Shown here: positions 49,143 through 61,640 of the stretch, piece by piece | How the letters are laid out: every line of letters starts with the position of its first letter | Numbering within the stretch: position 1 is the stretch's first letter | From: Phoenix dactylifera | Taxonomy: Eukaryota > Streptophyta > Magnoliopsida > Arecales > Arecaceae | Direction: 5' to 3' | DNA length: 64,000 nt | Assembly (NCBI RefSeq): GCF_009389715.1 | Contig: NW_024068034.1 | Location: 62,001-126,000, forward strand | Translations under genes and position numbers: made by a program | Notes under the pieces: generated by a model | What the model was told of the DNA's origin: nothing | Databases searched by the model: none | What the model saw: only the letters and a program-made list of their open reading frames with translations

Positions 49143-51420
49143 GCAAGGAAGAAGGTAAAGAGCTCGAGAAGAAAGGTAAAGCAATTGCTTTTTTCATGGT
49201 GGTATGAATATGATTCTCACTCCTCTCCTCTCCTCTATTGATCTCACTTTGCTGACAACTTAATCACTTTTGAAAGGTGTTTGGTAATGTCTTAAAAATG
49301 AAATTATAGCAAGGCCTGACCGATTGATTCTTGCTAGTTGAATTCTGATCTGAAGGCCCATGGCATGTCATTTTTAACCTCGTAATAAGGGGCTAGCCTC
49401 GTATCCAAGTCCCAATAGTTCTCAACTCTATTTCTATTTTAAATTTCTAAGATTATGCCATTTTTATGAACTTTGCTATTATTTTGCATGAAAGGGAGAT
49501 CGTAATTACTGAATAAATATGGCCAATATGGGCTATACAAGCGACCTTTATCAATGCTCTACTTAATTTCTAGAGAATAACAGCATTGATTCAATATGAT
49601 TTGCACTTTTATATTCATGAATAGGGGATTTCAATCATTCTAAGTGGTTTTATCGATGTTGTTGCAATTTCCTCAGGTAATTGGGAGAATGAATTTACTG
49701 CTGCTTGAAATGTTAGCTCGGGTATGATTGAAAGTACTTTCCTTGTGGAGGATGGCAGTTTTTTTACATTCATGGGAAGGAATATGGTGGTCTTAGTTAT
49801 GTCATAAAGCTTGTGTTTTGAAATTTGTTACCTGGTTACCTGCCTGTACAAATTAGATCTAAAGATGTTTGGAATATGTTTCATCTTCTTCATCTTTTCT
49901 GCTCCAGTTATGTCATTTCAACGTGCTTTTCTAAGGGCTTTACATGAAGGTCTGGCATGTATATCAATGTTTCAAGGTGATTGAACTATATTATCATCAT
50001 CTTTTGTTGCATGAATCACTTTCAGTTTGTGTATTAACTTGAGGAGATTTAGTGACCATGCATTCCCCTCTATGCTGTATGGTTTGTGGATAATCATCAA
50101 TATTCTTCTGGTATCAGTTGGGGATCTATGATGACTTGCAAATTGGGAACTCTTTGTATCGTAATGATAATTTCGTACAAAAGTATCGAAGAGCGCATGT
50201 ACCGCACCATTATCGCAGAGTCCATGTGTCTGTCTGTTTAGTAATGCATGTTCTCATCTCAAGTTCAATGAGGTATCATTATTTGTTGCAGGAGCTCAGG
50301 AGACTGGGGAAGGTTTTTCCTACACTGATAATGCCCTTATAATTGATACTTAAGGTCTGGACCTAAAGATTAGATGGTATGTTTCTCATCTACTCGATTG
50401 TGCTTCATGAAATTTGGAAGGCTTTTACTTAGCACCTTTGTACCAAATATGTATATCTAATAATGTGGGTTTTTACCATTTATGCTCAAGATCTGGAGCG
50501 TAAGATGGTAGGATTGGTGTAGTTTGTTGATTGGTGTTTTTATCCTCTACTTGATTGTGCTCCATTTAAACTTTGGGAGGCTTTACATAGCACCTGTGCA
50601 CCTAATATGTGAACAACTTGCAGATTGTATAATATCTAGAAGATGATATTGTAGCAGCCCAGCTTTCTTTGTCCTTGTGGGCTGGCCTCTTCATGTCTCA
50701 TGATGCAGGCAAAGAAGAAGATTCCTATCAACTCAGATAGAAGTCTTCTTCCTCCTCTAATTCCCACAGAAATTAGAGACTGCCAGAGCAAATCTGAGTT
50801 CTTCTAGAACTCGGGAACCTCCTCTATTTAATCCTCCTTCTCCTTTTGGCTCTATTGATAATGATCGAAATCTAGCCACCGATTTCAAGTTCTAATTCTG
50901 AATTTCTTTCTTGGATTATCGCCGGAAAAAACTGCCGGAACTTTGCAGGCAGAGAGGTAATGAGTCAAGCCTCTTCTTCCTTCTAGTTTTCTGGTTCCAT
51001 GACCGTTGCCGCCGCTTGATCTAGGATCGGCGAGCCACCATATCACATGAAATATGATAGTCCCTGTTTCTCTTCCTCTTCCTTGGTTTGCCGACCACCG
51101 GCCGCCAGTTCAGGTCGGACTTCACTATCTCTTAGGATCTCCAAGATTGCCGATTGGGCAAAGTGACCCCCACTATTTAAACCCAACATACAAGACCCTT
51201 TCATAATATTTACACTATTTAGGCCATCATATGCAAAACTAGATGGGCAAGATTATTGCATGAATCCTTTGTAAGTGTTTTTTCTTTTGTGTAAAAATGA
51301 ACGTGAATCATCATAGCAACTCTTTTGTAGTGGTTGATGAGCTAAGGGTTATATAAAGATACAAATGAAGCGTTATTGCATGCATCCCCTTGTACAGAAT
51401 TATTATTGCACTAAGGGGCT
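49143..51420. other. 3' flank of the resistance gene and intergenic DNA
   Basis: No coding domain seen. A GT donor-like site at about 49174 and acceptor-like sites further on suggest non-coding 3'UTR exons, common in CNL genes, but none is certain. 50655-51180 is somewhat GC-richer and starts with GTAGCAGCCCAGC, which might be an LTR remnant. Confidence 0.35.
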
Positions 51421-51952
51421 TTATGTAAAATTGCTCCAAATTTTGCCATAATCGGCATAATGCTTCAAAACGAGTGGCTTTCCTGCGTGCCCCTGGAGAA
51501 ACCAAACGCCTCTTTTCCTTCTCGACCCTTTCCTATCGGTCTTCTGGCGAATCGAACGAAGCTTTCTTCCCTTACTCCCTCTCATCCACCTCCGGCCCGT
51601 CGTTCCCCCGCCGACCACCGTCCCTACCGCCGTCTGCGCCATCACCGTCCGGCCGGATCGCCGGTCCGAACCCTGCATCGCTCGGATTACATAGCGGCAG
51701 GCAAACGAGAAGGAGGCGGCGTTGGAGTTTGAGGGAAAAGAAAAAAAGAAGAAGAAACAGATCGTTGCCGAGTCCATCTGGTGGGTTCTTTTCCTTTTGA
51801 TCTTCTTCGTTTTTCCTCCCGCTTTTGGATTCTTTTAGCTTGATATATCTCGGGAAAAACCGTTATTTGTGATTTATTTTAGGTTTCACTACATTCCTAA
51901 GGTTCGATTAAGAAAATTGTACCCAAATTTTAGGATCTCTCTCCTTGGAAGC

Positions 51953-52387
51953 ATGGAGCCAAAGGCTAGCGATACCGATGACTTCCTTGAATCCACGGTG
52001 CTTCTGGACGAAGCACAGTATGAGGAGGGATTCAAAGACGGGTATAATGATGGCTTGGGCTTGGGAAAGGAGGAGGGCAGAGAAGTGGGCTTGAAGCTGG
52101 GATTTCAAGTTGGGGAGGAGCTGGGCTTCTATCGGGGCTGCGTCGATGTGTGGAGCTCAGCGATTCGGGTCGACCCAGGGGCGTTCTCAGCTCGGCTTCG
52201 AAAGAGCATTGAACAACTGGGAGAGCTGGTGGATAAGTATCCCCTGTCAGAGCCAGAGAATGAGCAGGTTCAAGAGATGATGAACACCATGAGGCTAAAA
52301 TTTAGGGTTATTTCGGCGATGTTGGGGGTGAGGTTGGAGTATGAAGGCTACCCAAAATCATCGGAAACAGATGTGGTGGATTTTTAA
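51953..52387 (+). CDS. LTO1: LTO1 homolog (ORAOV1/Yae1-domain protein)
   Basis: 144 residues. Residues about 22-62 hold the glycine-spaced signature YEEGFKDGYNDGLGLGKEEG and onward to GEELGFYRG, typical of LTO1. In yeast and human, LTO1 pairs with YAE1 as an adaptor that brings the Fe-S cluster machinery to the ribosome-recycling protein ABCE1/Rli1 in the cytosol. The start chosen is MEPKASD at 51953. An in-frame ATG at 51869 lies before a likely acceptor (TTTTAG, ending 51882) and is in a 5'UTR intron. The protein ends VVDF, close to the C-terminal acidic-aromatic signal of Fe-S targeting adaptors. No intron in the coding part. Confidence 0.92.
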   Translation: MEPKASDTDDFLESTVLLDEAQYEEGFKDGYNDGLGLGKEEGREVGLKLGFQVGEELGFYRGCVDVWSSAIRVDPGAFSARLRKSIEQLGELVDKYPLSEPENEQVQEMMNTMRLKFRVISAMLGVRLEYEGYPKSSETDVVDF

Positions 52388-53764
52388 TTTCCAAGGACTT
52401 GCTCCATAGTTTGTCATCTTGCTGGGCTTGTCCTTTCTGTTTTCTTCTTCCTTTTCTTCTTCAAGGAGTTTGGCGATTTTAGTTTTAGCTAAGAAGACTC
52501 ATTTGCTTTTGCTATTCTCTCAGGCGGAAGTAATGGAATTTAATATTTATTGAAGAATAAGAATCATGGTGTCATAATATGATGGCTATTCTAATGTATC
52601 TTAACATGTTTGTAGCTTAAGTCGGAGAATCAGGCAATTATATTCTCAGTTATGGAGTGAAGTCTCTCATGATGTTTAGAAGAACAATGTGTTGTCTCAT
52701 CTTCGGTTTTTGTTAATTTTTGCTTGCAAAATTTATTTCCTTGTTGTTCGGTGAAATGGTAGCATGTAAATTTAACCAAGGCTTTAAAATTGCGGTATCG
52801 TTTTCTGGGGAGTTTGAGATCTGCCTTCAACGACGGATACTGAGATTTATTAATGAATGATGACTTTTAGTTGCCTTTGATGTGCTTCTGAACTTGTTTG
52901 TACTAACTGGTAATATGGCTGATTGCATTGTAATTCACAATGGTTGCATGCATCCTCTGGGTTTTACTGTTCTCTGTCATGCTCGGAAGTATGCATTTCT
53001 TTTTCGCTAACGACAGTGACTAAGAAGTTGAAGTCTGATGTTAGTGATTTAAAATTGATTAGATTGGATTTTTTTTTGTCAGTTTAAGAGGTACAGAATA
53101 TGTGGATACTTGATACTCATCAAAATGTTTATTGATACCCATTTTTATTAGTTTTTAGTTCTAATTCATTTTTTTTAATCATCAAAATTACTACATGGCA
53201 AACGGAGTGAAACTATATTGCAGGCATGAACAACTGGGAAGGGTGTCACAGGATTTGTTTTGTAAGCCACATATACTTAATCATTAATTCTCTTTCCCAT
53301 GTTTAATTGGTTTGAAATTTGGAATTAGATATTTCTTATGTGCTTTCTTATTGTTTTGTTCTGTTTCATTTTCTTTTTACCGCTTTTGATTTATCCCTTT
53401 CTCTTTTTGTCTGGGTAAGGGTAGGGTGTAGGTAGGAAAGAAAAACCGGTGGATACCTATGGTTCCATGTTGAGTTTGAGAATGAACATTTTTTAAGATT
53501 TGTCTTGACGAACAACTCAAGACATTTTGCAGTAACTGCCCTCCCCCAACTCCTCCAGCACTCAATGAATTGTTAATTTGATGGCATTTGTTCTACCTCA
53601 TGTTTTTCTCCCTTTCTGCTGTGGAGATTGCCCATTCATGTCCATTTCTATCGCCAATCAATCCTGTCTATGCGTTGAAAAATCCTGGCCACAAAAGTTC
53701 TTATAGATAAGATGAGGATATTTTTGTTTAGTTCTATATTTTATCATGCACCTTTTTGAAGCAG
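52388..53764. other. LTO1 3'UTR and leader region of the next gene
   Basis: The LTO1 transcript probably ends near 52560-52620 (GAAGAATAAGAATC). The rest is intergenic or leader intron of the formiminotransferase-like gene, ending at acceptor GAAGCAG (53764). No coding exon recognised. Confidence 0.45.
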
Positions 53765-53781
53765 GGCGAGAGAAACAAAAA

Positions 53782-54828
53782 ATGCTGAAATCAATGCTTG
53801 CTTGCTGCAAGCTCTATATATCTGAAAGCCGTAACTCTCTTGCGCTGGAATCGATTGAGGTGGCTGCAAAATTATACCCGGAAGCTGTTGTCATCAACAA
53901 ATTCAAGGATGAGGCCTACAACAGAGTTGGCTATACACTTGTCTCATGCTTTGATACCACCTCATCGCCTGATGTTGCCCCCTTGAAGAATGCAGTGCTC
54001 AGCATGGTTAAAGCAGCTTTTGAAACCATTAATCTTGAGTTACACTCTGGAACTCATCCTCGGCTTGGAGTTGTCGACCACATCTGCTTCCACCCTCTGG
54101 TTCACGGTTCGCTGGACAAGGCTGCAGGGATCGCAAAGTCTGTGGCAGCTGATATTGGCCGAAAACTCCGAGGTAGGCACTTTTTACTCATGATAGAAGT
54201 TCTTTTTCTAGTTCTATATTGGCTGGAAGAAATTTAAACTTGTGGTTTGCTATGATCTCTGCGGTTTTTGAGACATTACCATGCTAACTTGATCATATTG
54301 GCATAATACAATGCAGTCCCCACCTTTCTCTATGGAGCAGCTCATGAGGGAGGTAGGACTCTTGATTCTATAAGAAGAGAGCTAGGCTATTTCAAACCAA
54401 ATTCAGCTGGCAATCTATGGGCAGGAGGGCTTAGATCAGAGGTTTTGTGTCTGAAGCCTGATGCAGGCCCCCTCCAATCAGCGCCAGCCAAAGGCGTTGT
54501 GGCCATTGGGGCAACCAGGTGGGTGGATAACTACAACGTACCCATCCAGTCTACTGACATCAAAGCTGCTCAAAGGATTGCAAGGAGGCTGAGCGAGCGA
54601 GGCGGTGGGCTTAAATCGGTGCAGGCTATGGGGCTAGCCCATGGTGAGGCAATGACAGAGGTGGCATGTAATTTGCTGGATCCAAGTAAAGTTGGAGCTG
54701 ATCAGGTACAGATCGAAGTCCAGCGGCTCGCTTCAGAGGAGGGATTGACTGCAGGCCAAGGTTATTTTACCGATTTTTCACAAGAAAAGATTGTTGAAAT
54801 GTACATGAGATCCATTGCATCTGATTAA
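53782..54828 (+). CDS. FTCD: Formiminotransferase-like protein (FTCD transferase domain)
   Basis: Exons 53782-54172 and 54317-54828 join in phase to 300 residues. Animal formimidoyltransferase-cyclodeaminase moves a formimino group from formiminoglutamate to tetrahydrofolate. Plants keep only the transferase half, whose substrate is not firmly known. Seen: N-domain start MLKSMLACCKLYISESRN, the conserved GTHPRLGVVDHICFHPL block, VPTFLYGAAHE, and KGVVAIGATRWVDNYNVPI in the second subdomain. There is no cyclodeaminase domain. The acceptor at 53764 lies 17 bases before the ATG, so a non-coding first exon is likely upstream. Donor and acceptor are GT-AG. Intact. Confidence 0.92.
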
Positions 54829-55418
54829 AATTGCTTCTTAGCAAACAAGTTGATTGTGGTCATCATCTTATAGTTCTAGAATAATTTGTTTTGACTACAT
54901 TATGCTTAGTTCTGTGCGTGTTGATGCATAATTCTCTGTATAGGCTGCAAATCTGTTGAAGTCAGACCTAAACCAGCACCCAAAAGTCAAGTCTAGAACT
55001 CGAAGCATTATTCCCAAGACCAGGCCTCTTGTATGGTTCTTTAAGAATTGAACACGACTTTGATGAACTCGGATGGACCTAGTTTGGTCAGACAAAAAAA
55101 ATAGTTCAAACTGTTTAAACTCACACAATGTTACTTTTTCAATAGTATGAAGGGTCTCCTGAGAAAATGACCAATTTTTACATCCTGTATTTTGTCAATG
55201 AAGATACAACCCAGGAAAAAGTGTTTTGGCAATTAAGATAGACAAATTTTGACATCGAGAGAATGCTTAAGGAACAATAAGGCATGGTTTCAGATTTTTT
55301 TCCCTCCTTTACCTGTATTTTTTATCTTCCCTACATTGTAATTTCGTTTCCTAGCACAAAGCATGTATGATCACAATCAACTTAATTCGACAATTTCATG
55401 TGGCTGATCTTCCTCAGT
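54829..55418. other. 3' flank of the formiminotransferase-like gene
   Basis: Untranslated and intergenic sequence; nothing recognised. Confidence 0.35.
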
Positions 55419-55795
55419 TTGAAGATGTGGATATACTGATGGAGCTAATAAAATAAGCTGCAATGGAAGGTGCTGTGCTTGTCCACACCCTTGCAGCTCC
55501 TCCCATGGCCATGACTGCAGAATAGGCCTGCAAACTCGGGGGCATTCCATTCATTGACATAGTATGACGGACCACTGACGCTGTTGCTTCCCATCCTGGT
55601 ATTCCGCTCTCTGGGATGCCCCAAGGTACACCAGGCAGAAAGGCTCCAAGGGACTTCCGACGTACTGAGAGCCATTGATTTCACCATCAAACAGGATGAT
55701 GGAGCACAGTGTGCTGCGCCCGTCATCCTTTTTGGCGTTTCACGCACCTGGAAGACACCCTTGTCAGTATATTTAGCTAAAAAAAAGGATAGAAA
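55419..55795 (+). pseudogene. RP1: Fragment of a pyruvate,phosphate dikinase regulatory protein gene
   Basis: Across shifting plus-strand frames one reads FEDVDILMELIK, a stop, AAMEGAVLVHTLAAPPMA, then [15 protein letters not shown], then [12 protein letters not shown] and [19 protein letters not shown]. The order and motifs match the DUF299 bifunctional kinase/phosphotransferase (PDRP1/RP1) that controls PPDK in plastids. The P-loop-like GVSRTGKT motif has W in place of G. Stops and at least two frame changes make it non-functional. TCTTCCTCAG just before it looks like the old intron acceptor, which points to an unprocessed duplicate rather than a retrocopy. Confidence 0.78.
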
Positions 55796-57943
55796 AATCC
55801 AAAAGAATTAGGCTGGACTTTTCATAGGTTCGTGGATTGCATCATCTATTTAAGTAAACCCGATATCAACCTAAGAAAAAAGAAAAGCTCCATTGGTTTT
55901 TTCTTTAGCCTGCAGTTCAACAAGGCCATAGATGGGAAACAGGCCGAATGTGGGACGGGCCTTTAGAAGAAAACAGGTGGAGCAGGCAAACAGTCCCGAT
56001 TCCTAACGAGGATTGGGCTGAAAATCTTATTGCATTTGTAGATTGGGCCACTACGACGAGCACAACCATAGAATTACTGATTGGACTAGGTTTATATTTA
56101 TATGTGCCTAGGAATAGCTTTGGAGTAGGCCGGTCCAAAATCTATAGGGGAAAAAAAGATCTCACCCTTTCTTAAATCAATCAAGAGAAGGTGTTTGGAT
56201 GGACAGTAAATCCAGTTGTTCTGCAGTCCATTAGAAAGGCAAGGGCGAAGAGTCTTAAGGGTTTGGCAGTGAAATGAGGAGCAATTATCCAGAGATGGGC
56301 CACTTAAGAGAAGAGTTGGAGTATACCAACAGAATTTTCAAGCAAAATTCTGTTTGGCCGGTCATTGGTAAGTAGGATTCTACATGATTACTTCATGGTT
56401 CGTAAGAACTGATGAGGTTGGTGGCTTATTCTGTTGGTTTTCAGTCCTTGTCATGATCGCTCTTTTTAAATGCAGAGGTAACTGGAAAAGCAATAGAAGA
56501 AATTGCAGCAGCTGCGGTAAGGATATAGCATGGCGGGGCAGAAGCGCTGCTCAATGCGACGCATTTCCAAACGATACTAGAATGTGTGTGCAAATATTTG
56601 TAGCTAGGTCTTAAATATGCATGCCTCAGAGAACATGAATATATTCTTTAGATGTGGAGGTTGATTTTCCTTGATATTATGAATATATTGATGCACTTTC
56701 TTCTTCTCTTTTTTTTCAACTTTTGCTGTCAAAAAAAATTATGAAAACAACATATTGCGTATGACCTTGTCACTTGCATCTTTCTTGTTAGAATCCATGA
56801 ATTTGTGGTTGATTGTGCCAACTTAATCGGTCTTACCAAACTTCGTCAGCCTTCTAATTCTATATAAAAACTGCTTCTGTACATTGTAATTAACAGACAA
56901 AAATACAATTCTCTTTTCCTATTCTTCTTTTTCAACATTTCTTATAATCTTTTATTGTATTTGTCATTATTTAATTCACAAGGTGGTTACCTTATGAGTC
57001 ATGCTGTTTTATTTGAATTTGATGAACATGAACCGATAATCAAATGAGTTTTGAATGAAGAGATCCTCTCTCTACTCATTCATCTTCATGGATTTTATCT
57101 TTATTCCTTTATTTCAACGAACATCTATTTTGCTTTAGAAGCCATAAGATGCTAATTACATTCTCAAAGAACATATTGCATGTTCTAACTTTTAAAGCTA
57201 CAACGGGGAAATCCTGTCCTGCAAAACGAAAACCAGGTCTTGCAAATGGGTAGGGAAATACCATTTTCAGGACGGGACATGGATATGGCCTGAGAAAGTC
57301 TCTGACAGAACCTTTGCTCGGCCTGCTGCTTACACCCATATTTAGACCACCACACTACTGTACAAAGAAATTTGCTTTTCATTAATCTTAGTTATTTATT
57401 CCTCTGGGCTTTGCCTCAAAAGCCACTAGCCTTTCAAGCAAGCAGGCGCAGAGGTCACTATGGCCCCAAATAAACAAAGCCCACTTATGACATGCCACCC
57501 ACGCCAAGTACTCCCAAGATTATTCAAAACAAAAAGAAAGGAAGAAGTGGAGAAGTTGCATCAAGCCAGTCCACTATAAACCGAAGAAAGGAAGAAACTG
57601 ATGAACCATGGACCTCGGTCGGGACAGGCACAAAAAAAAAAGAAAAAAAGTACTATCAACAACATACTGTAAGACATTTCCATCTCTCCATCTCCTTTCC
57701 TCCTACCCATCTCTTTCTCATGCTGCGTCTCTTTCTAATACTCTCGCCAAAGTACACTACTTTTTTTTTTCCCCCACTGTTAGTCTTCTACTTTGTCTCC
57801 ACCTTTTGGGTTCATTTCGTATATTCCATATCTCCTTTTGAACTCCATCGTATCTGTGGAGTGGGATGGCAAAATTCCAAGGCTGAAGAAAATATTTTTG
57901 TTGAGCAGTAGGTGGAACACAGCGTGGAGCGGTGGAGGTCACA
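55796..57943. other. Intergenic and 3'UTR of the minus-strand gene
   Basis: No further coding exon recognised. The lower-coordinate side of 57944 should be the 3'UTR of the minus-strand gene; poly-T at 57762-57771. Confidence 0.35.
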
Positions 57944-60900
57944 TCACCGGGCGTTGGAGTCACTGCCGGCCATCTTGCCCATAGAGAGTGTGAAGTACAG
58001 CAGTATCAGCGTTCCCATGCTGGACCTAGAGCCAAAAAAAAATACCACGTAAGCCTACTTCAAGTTCTTTCTTGTGATTTATAACACTGGTTAGTAGAGC
58101 AATGCTTTACAGGTGTCGCATGCATGAGCACATGCGATCCATTGTCCAGCTCCCTCTCAGACCATCCGGAAAACAGAAATTTTCAGGCATATATAATATA
58201 TAAATAGACAAATAGATAGATATATCGCACATATTTAGGGTACCATACATCTCCAAAAATAAAAAAACCTAACATGATGAAGAAATGAATCAAGTGGAGG
58301 CCAAGCAAACGTAATGGACGTATATAACATAAATTTATTCATCGCCGCTTGCGAGAACACCATCATTGGACTCTGCAACCATCAAGTTGATATTGTTGCT
58401 TTGTAAAGAAATATAGAATATTTTTAACAAAATAGCAAGATTTGAACGATATACAGTAGAAATATAATCGTCGGCAGGCTTGTATGGCCAGAAAGAAATT
58501 CAATCACATACGGTCAAAAGTAGAGACGTCATATACCTATAAACCCAGCAGCTATATAATAAACAAACAATTATGTCATGATATACTGACAGCGACGGGG
58601 CCCACTAGAGCAAAGGAATCTTCTCTTTATGGGCATCAGTATTAGACATGTACTATTTTTGATGTCACCCTAAATTGTGAAATTAACTGATCTTCGAGAG
58701 AAATCTTGAATGTTTCATCATTTACCTTCCCTCCAATCTTAGCAGATTCATAAACTACTAGTCTAAAGTCTATATCATGCACAAATTTATTTCATTTGCG
58801 TCTCTAATTGTGTTGTGCACAAGAACATCCCAAAAAGTGGAAGCATCTTCAGGGGTTGGATTTAAATATATACCTATCTATCTTGCCTACAATCTTTGTT
58901 TGGCCTGGATTTAGTCATGTACTTTAATTGTAAGAATCTTCCACTACTTAGATTTAAAGGATCTGCTAACATACCATCAATATCACCACCTAACAAGGCA
59001 CTGACCTTAACCAAAGGTTACGCGACGGCATCAATTGACAAAGAGTAACTGGAATATTGTTATAATGTCAAACTTCAAGAGAAATAAAATTCTCAAAAAC
59101 CCACCCTCCAAAAGAAATATCACCTTCATAGAAAAAAGAGTTTCTAGAAAGATTGTAGCATCTTTATAATTATTTATGCTGAAATCATCCCTTGTTTATA
59201 GATTACATTATACTCATGCCTTTCTTTCTACATGGCATGCCAGTTTAGAAATAATAAAAAAGAAAAATATATAAATTTTAAAGTGATTAGGAGAACGGTG
59301 AGAGGAGGTGAAATTATGGGAACTCTAATTAAGTTGATGATGTTAGAATAATGGGGAAGGGATTTGGAGGAGTTGATAAAATTGATATACAATGTACAAT
59401 ACATGAAAAAAAAAGAGCCCAAATCACATAGTATTAGCAAAACCAATTGATTCAATGTTACCATACCTAAAGATAATACAGAAGCATCAACAAACAATTA
59501 TAAAATATAATATTACTATAATGACAAGCTTATTAATTTTAAAACTCTAAATCATACAAAAAGAAATATCACCTACAAAGAAAGGAGAAATCTGAAAGTT
59601 ATTCATTTTGTTTTACCTGCAAAGTTTGTTATCATAACTTCCTAAAATAATTTCTTCTAAAAGTGTCCCATTCTCATAGATTGAACTTCACTCATCCTCC
59701 CTATAATTGAGTTCATCATGCATGCATTCTATTTTCTCTACATATTTATAATACTAGATGGATGTAATTCCATAGGACGACGCCTTTTTTTTTTTTTAAT
59801 CTCCGTCTGGATCCCGATAATTTTATTCGGATTCACAATTTGTGCATTGCACGAATTATACTAATTTTTTTTAAAAAAAAAAAATCCCAGAACGCCAGTT
59901 GGGGTTCCCGTTGGTCCCAGGTGTCAACTCTCAACCGCGTCGGATGACGACCACCGTGGAACCGGTCCACCACGTGCCCGGTCGCCCAGCCCGAAACGCG
60001 TCAGGTCCATCGATCGGACTGTCGCAATTGATGGACCCAATGGACCACAAAACGGCCACACTTGGGCGTGTCGTTTCGTCCAAGACTTCTCCGAGACGTG
60101 GCCCACGGCGTCACGGGCTTCCCCTGGGCCCACCAACCGATCACCATCAACGGCCGTGCGATCGGTGGACCCACCGCGTAGGTCCCACGCGCGCGCCGTC
60201 CCACCATTACGCTTTTAACCAGACTCAATGCCCAAATTACTTGTCCGTCAACATCACGAACTCCTTGGCATTTCGTAATTAACGTAAAAAAATAAGGCCA
60301 TTTTGGTCATAATGGAAACTTACAAGCTGGCGAAGAAGACTAGAACCCTCCTCGGGTCAAGCCACGGGGTCTGCCGCCTCCCGAGTCTCCTGCTCCTCCC
60401 TCCAGCCGCCGTTGGGGTCGCCGCCGATTGCAATCCGGAGGCCTCCCTCTCACCCGCCACGTGCACCCAAGCTGCGGGTTTCTCACCCCCACCGGGCCCA
60501 CCTGCACACGTATACGACCCAGACGATTCATCAGACCCGTCCAAAGGGGACGACCGCGTCGAGGATTTCACCGTTGAAAGAGTCCGCGCAAATCGAGACA
60601 AAATTACGGTTTAGTGGTTTAAAATCACGAAAACGTCAATTCCCGCATTACGTCACGACACGATTCTTATAACAAAGTTACATCCCTCTTTTCTTATAAC
60701 AAATATTTTATTGTCGCCGCTGACTCGGGCGAGTCGGTGACTGGGAGAGGAATCGGACTCGGGGTGGGGAACTCACCAGGAAACGAGTTGGCGGTCTCTC
60801 CCTCCGCCGCCTTCCGCTCTAAGCCTCCACCGCTTCTCTGGGATCCTTTTCGCGAAAGGCTTTTCACCATCTAAATTTAAACCCCAACAAAATCAATCAA

Positions 60901-61446
60901 TAAATAGAACGAGTGCTTTCTTAGAATTTATTTTCTAGTTCTAAAATTTACACAGAAAATAGAGGAAGATGATGAATAATATTAAATACCCAATCCGAGA
61001 GAAGCGGAAAACAAGGTATAGAGGAGGGGGGAAGAGAGGAAAGAGAGTTACGGAGACTCGTGGGCTGGAAGTGGAGTCCTTATCGTTGTTGGCGGAGAGA
61101 GCCGAGAGGGCTCCGATATCGATGGCGACGAAGCCGTCGGACGCCTCCACCTTGCTCCCATCGCCTTCTTGATAGGCGAAACTCATCGCTGGAGCGCTCG
61201 ATTTCACTTCTCCAAAACCCTAAAAAACCGAACTAGAATCAGAACAGAGGTTTTGTTTTTATCCACCTACTCCAATAGAACAGTCTCCCAACTAAAAAGT
61301 TAAGTAAGCACTCTCTTCAATCAGTTGGATCAATTTCTTTAATAAATCGGGGGAAGCATCTTGCTTCCTCCATCTTCCATACAAAAAAAAAAAAAAAACA
61401 GAAAAGCAATCGCGAAGAGACTCACTGGTTTTGGAAATTCCGCCAT
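57944..61446 (-). CDS. Conserved small plant protein of unknown function, five exons, C-terminal membrane segment
   Basis: Reconstructed on the minus strand: exon 1 61426-61446, exon 2 61052-61219, exon 3 60777-60870, exon 4 60324-60501, exon 5 57944-58025. All four introns have GT-AG borders and all joins keep phase, giving 180 residues. It starts MAEFPKPGFGEVKSSAPAMS, has SDGFVAIDIGALSAL and SLSRKGSQR stretches, a disordered Gly/Ala-rich middle, then one hydrophobic helix near the end (RRVLVFFASL joined to SSMGTLILLYFTLS) and a short tail ending SNAR. This suggests a tail-anchored protein. I recognise the pattern as a plant-specific family but know no function. Exons are too short or split to appear as long open frames. 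Confidence 0.82.
58026..60323 (-). other. Intron 4 of the minus-strand gene
   Basis: 2.3 kb. It is mostly AT-rich but holds a sharply GC- and CpG-rich block at about 59890-60235 with CACGTG and CGCGCGCG. No coding exon or transposon end was recognised inside. Confidence 0.6.
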
Positions 61447-61640
61447 GAGTTCTTCCCTGGAAGTCTTCTTTCTTTCTCGGGCGCTACGGAGCGATGGAGG
61501 CGGCCTCAAACGTCAGTGGATTTAGCAAAAGATCACGTATTCGGTCTGTCAAAGGGAAAATGTTCTGAGGCGGAAAAAGGACCAGTTCTCCAATCCATCT
61601 CTCTTCTTCAAGGAAGACATCTCTTTATAATAAGTTTTGA
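61447..61640 (-). promoter_or_regulatory. 5'UTR and promoter of the minus-strand gene
   Basis: On the minus strand TATAAAG lies at about 61623-61629, some 180 bp before the ATG, followed by a purine/pyrimidine-rich leader. Confidence 0.4.
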
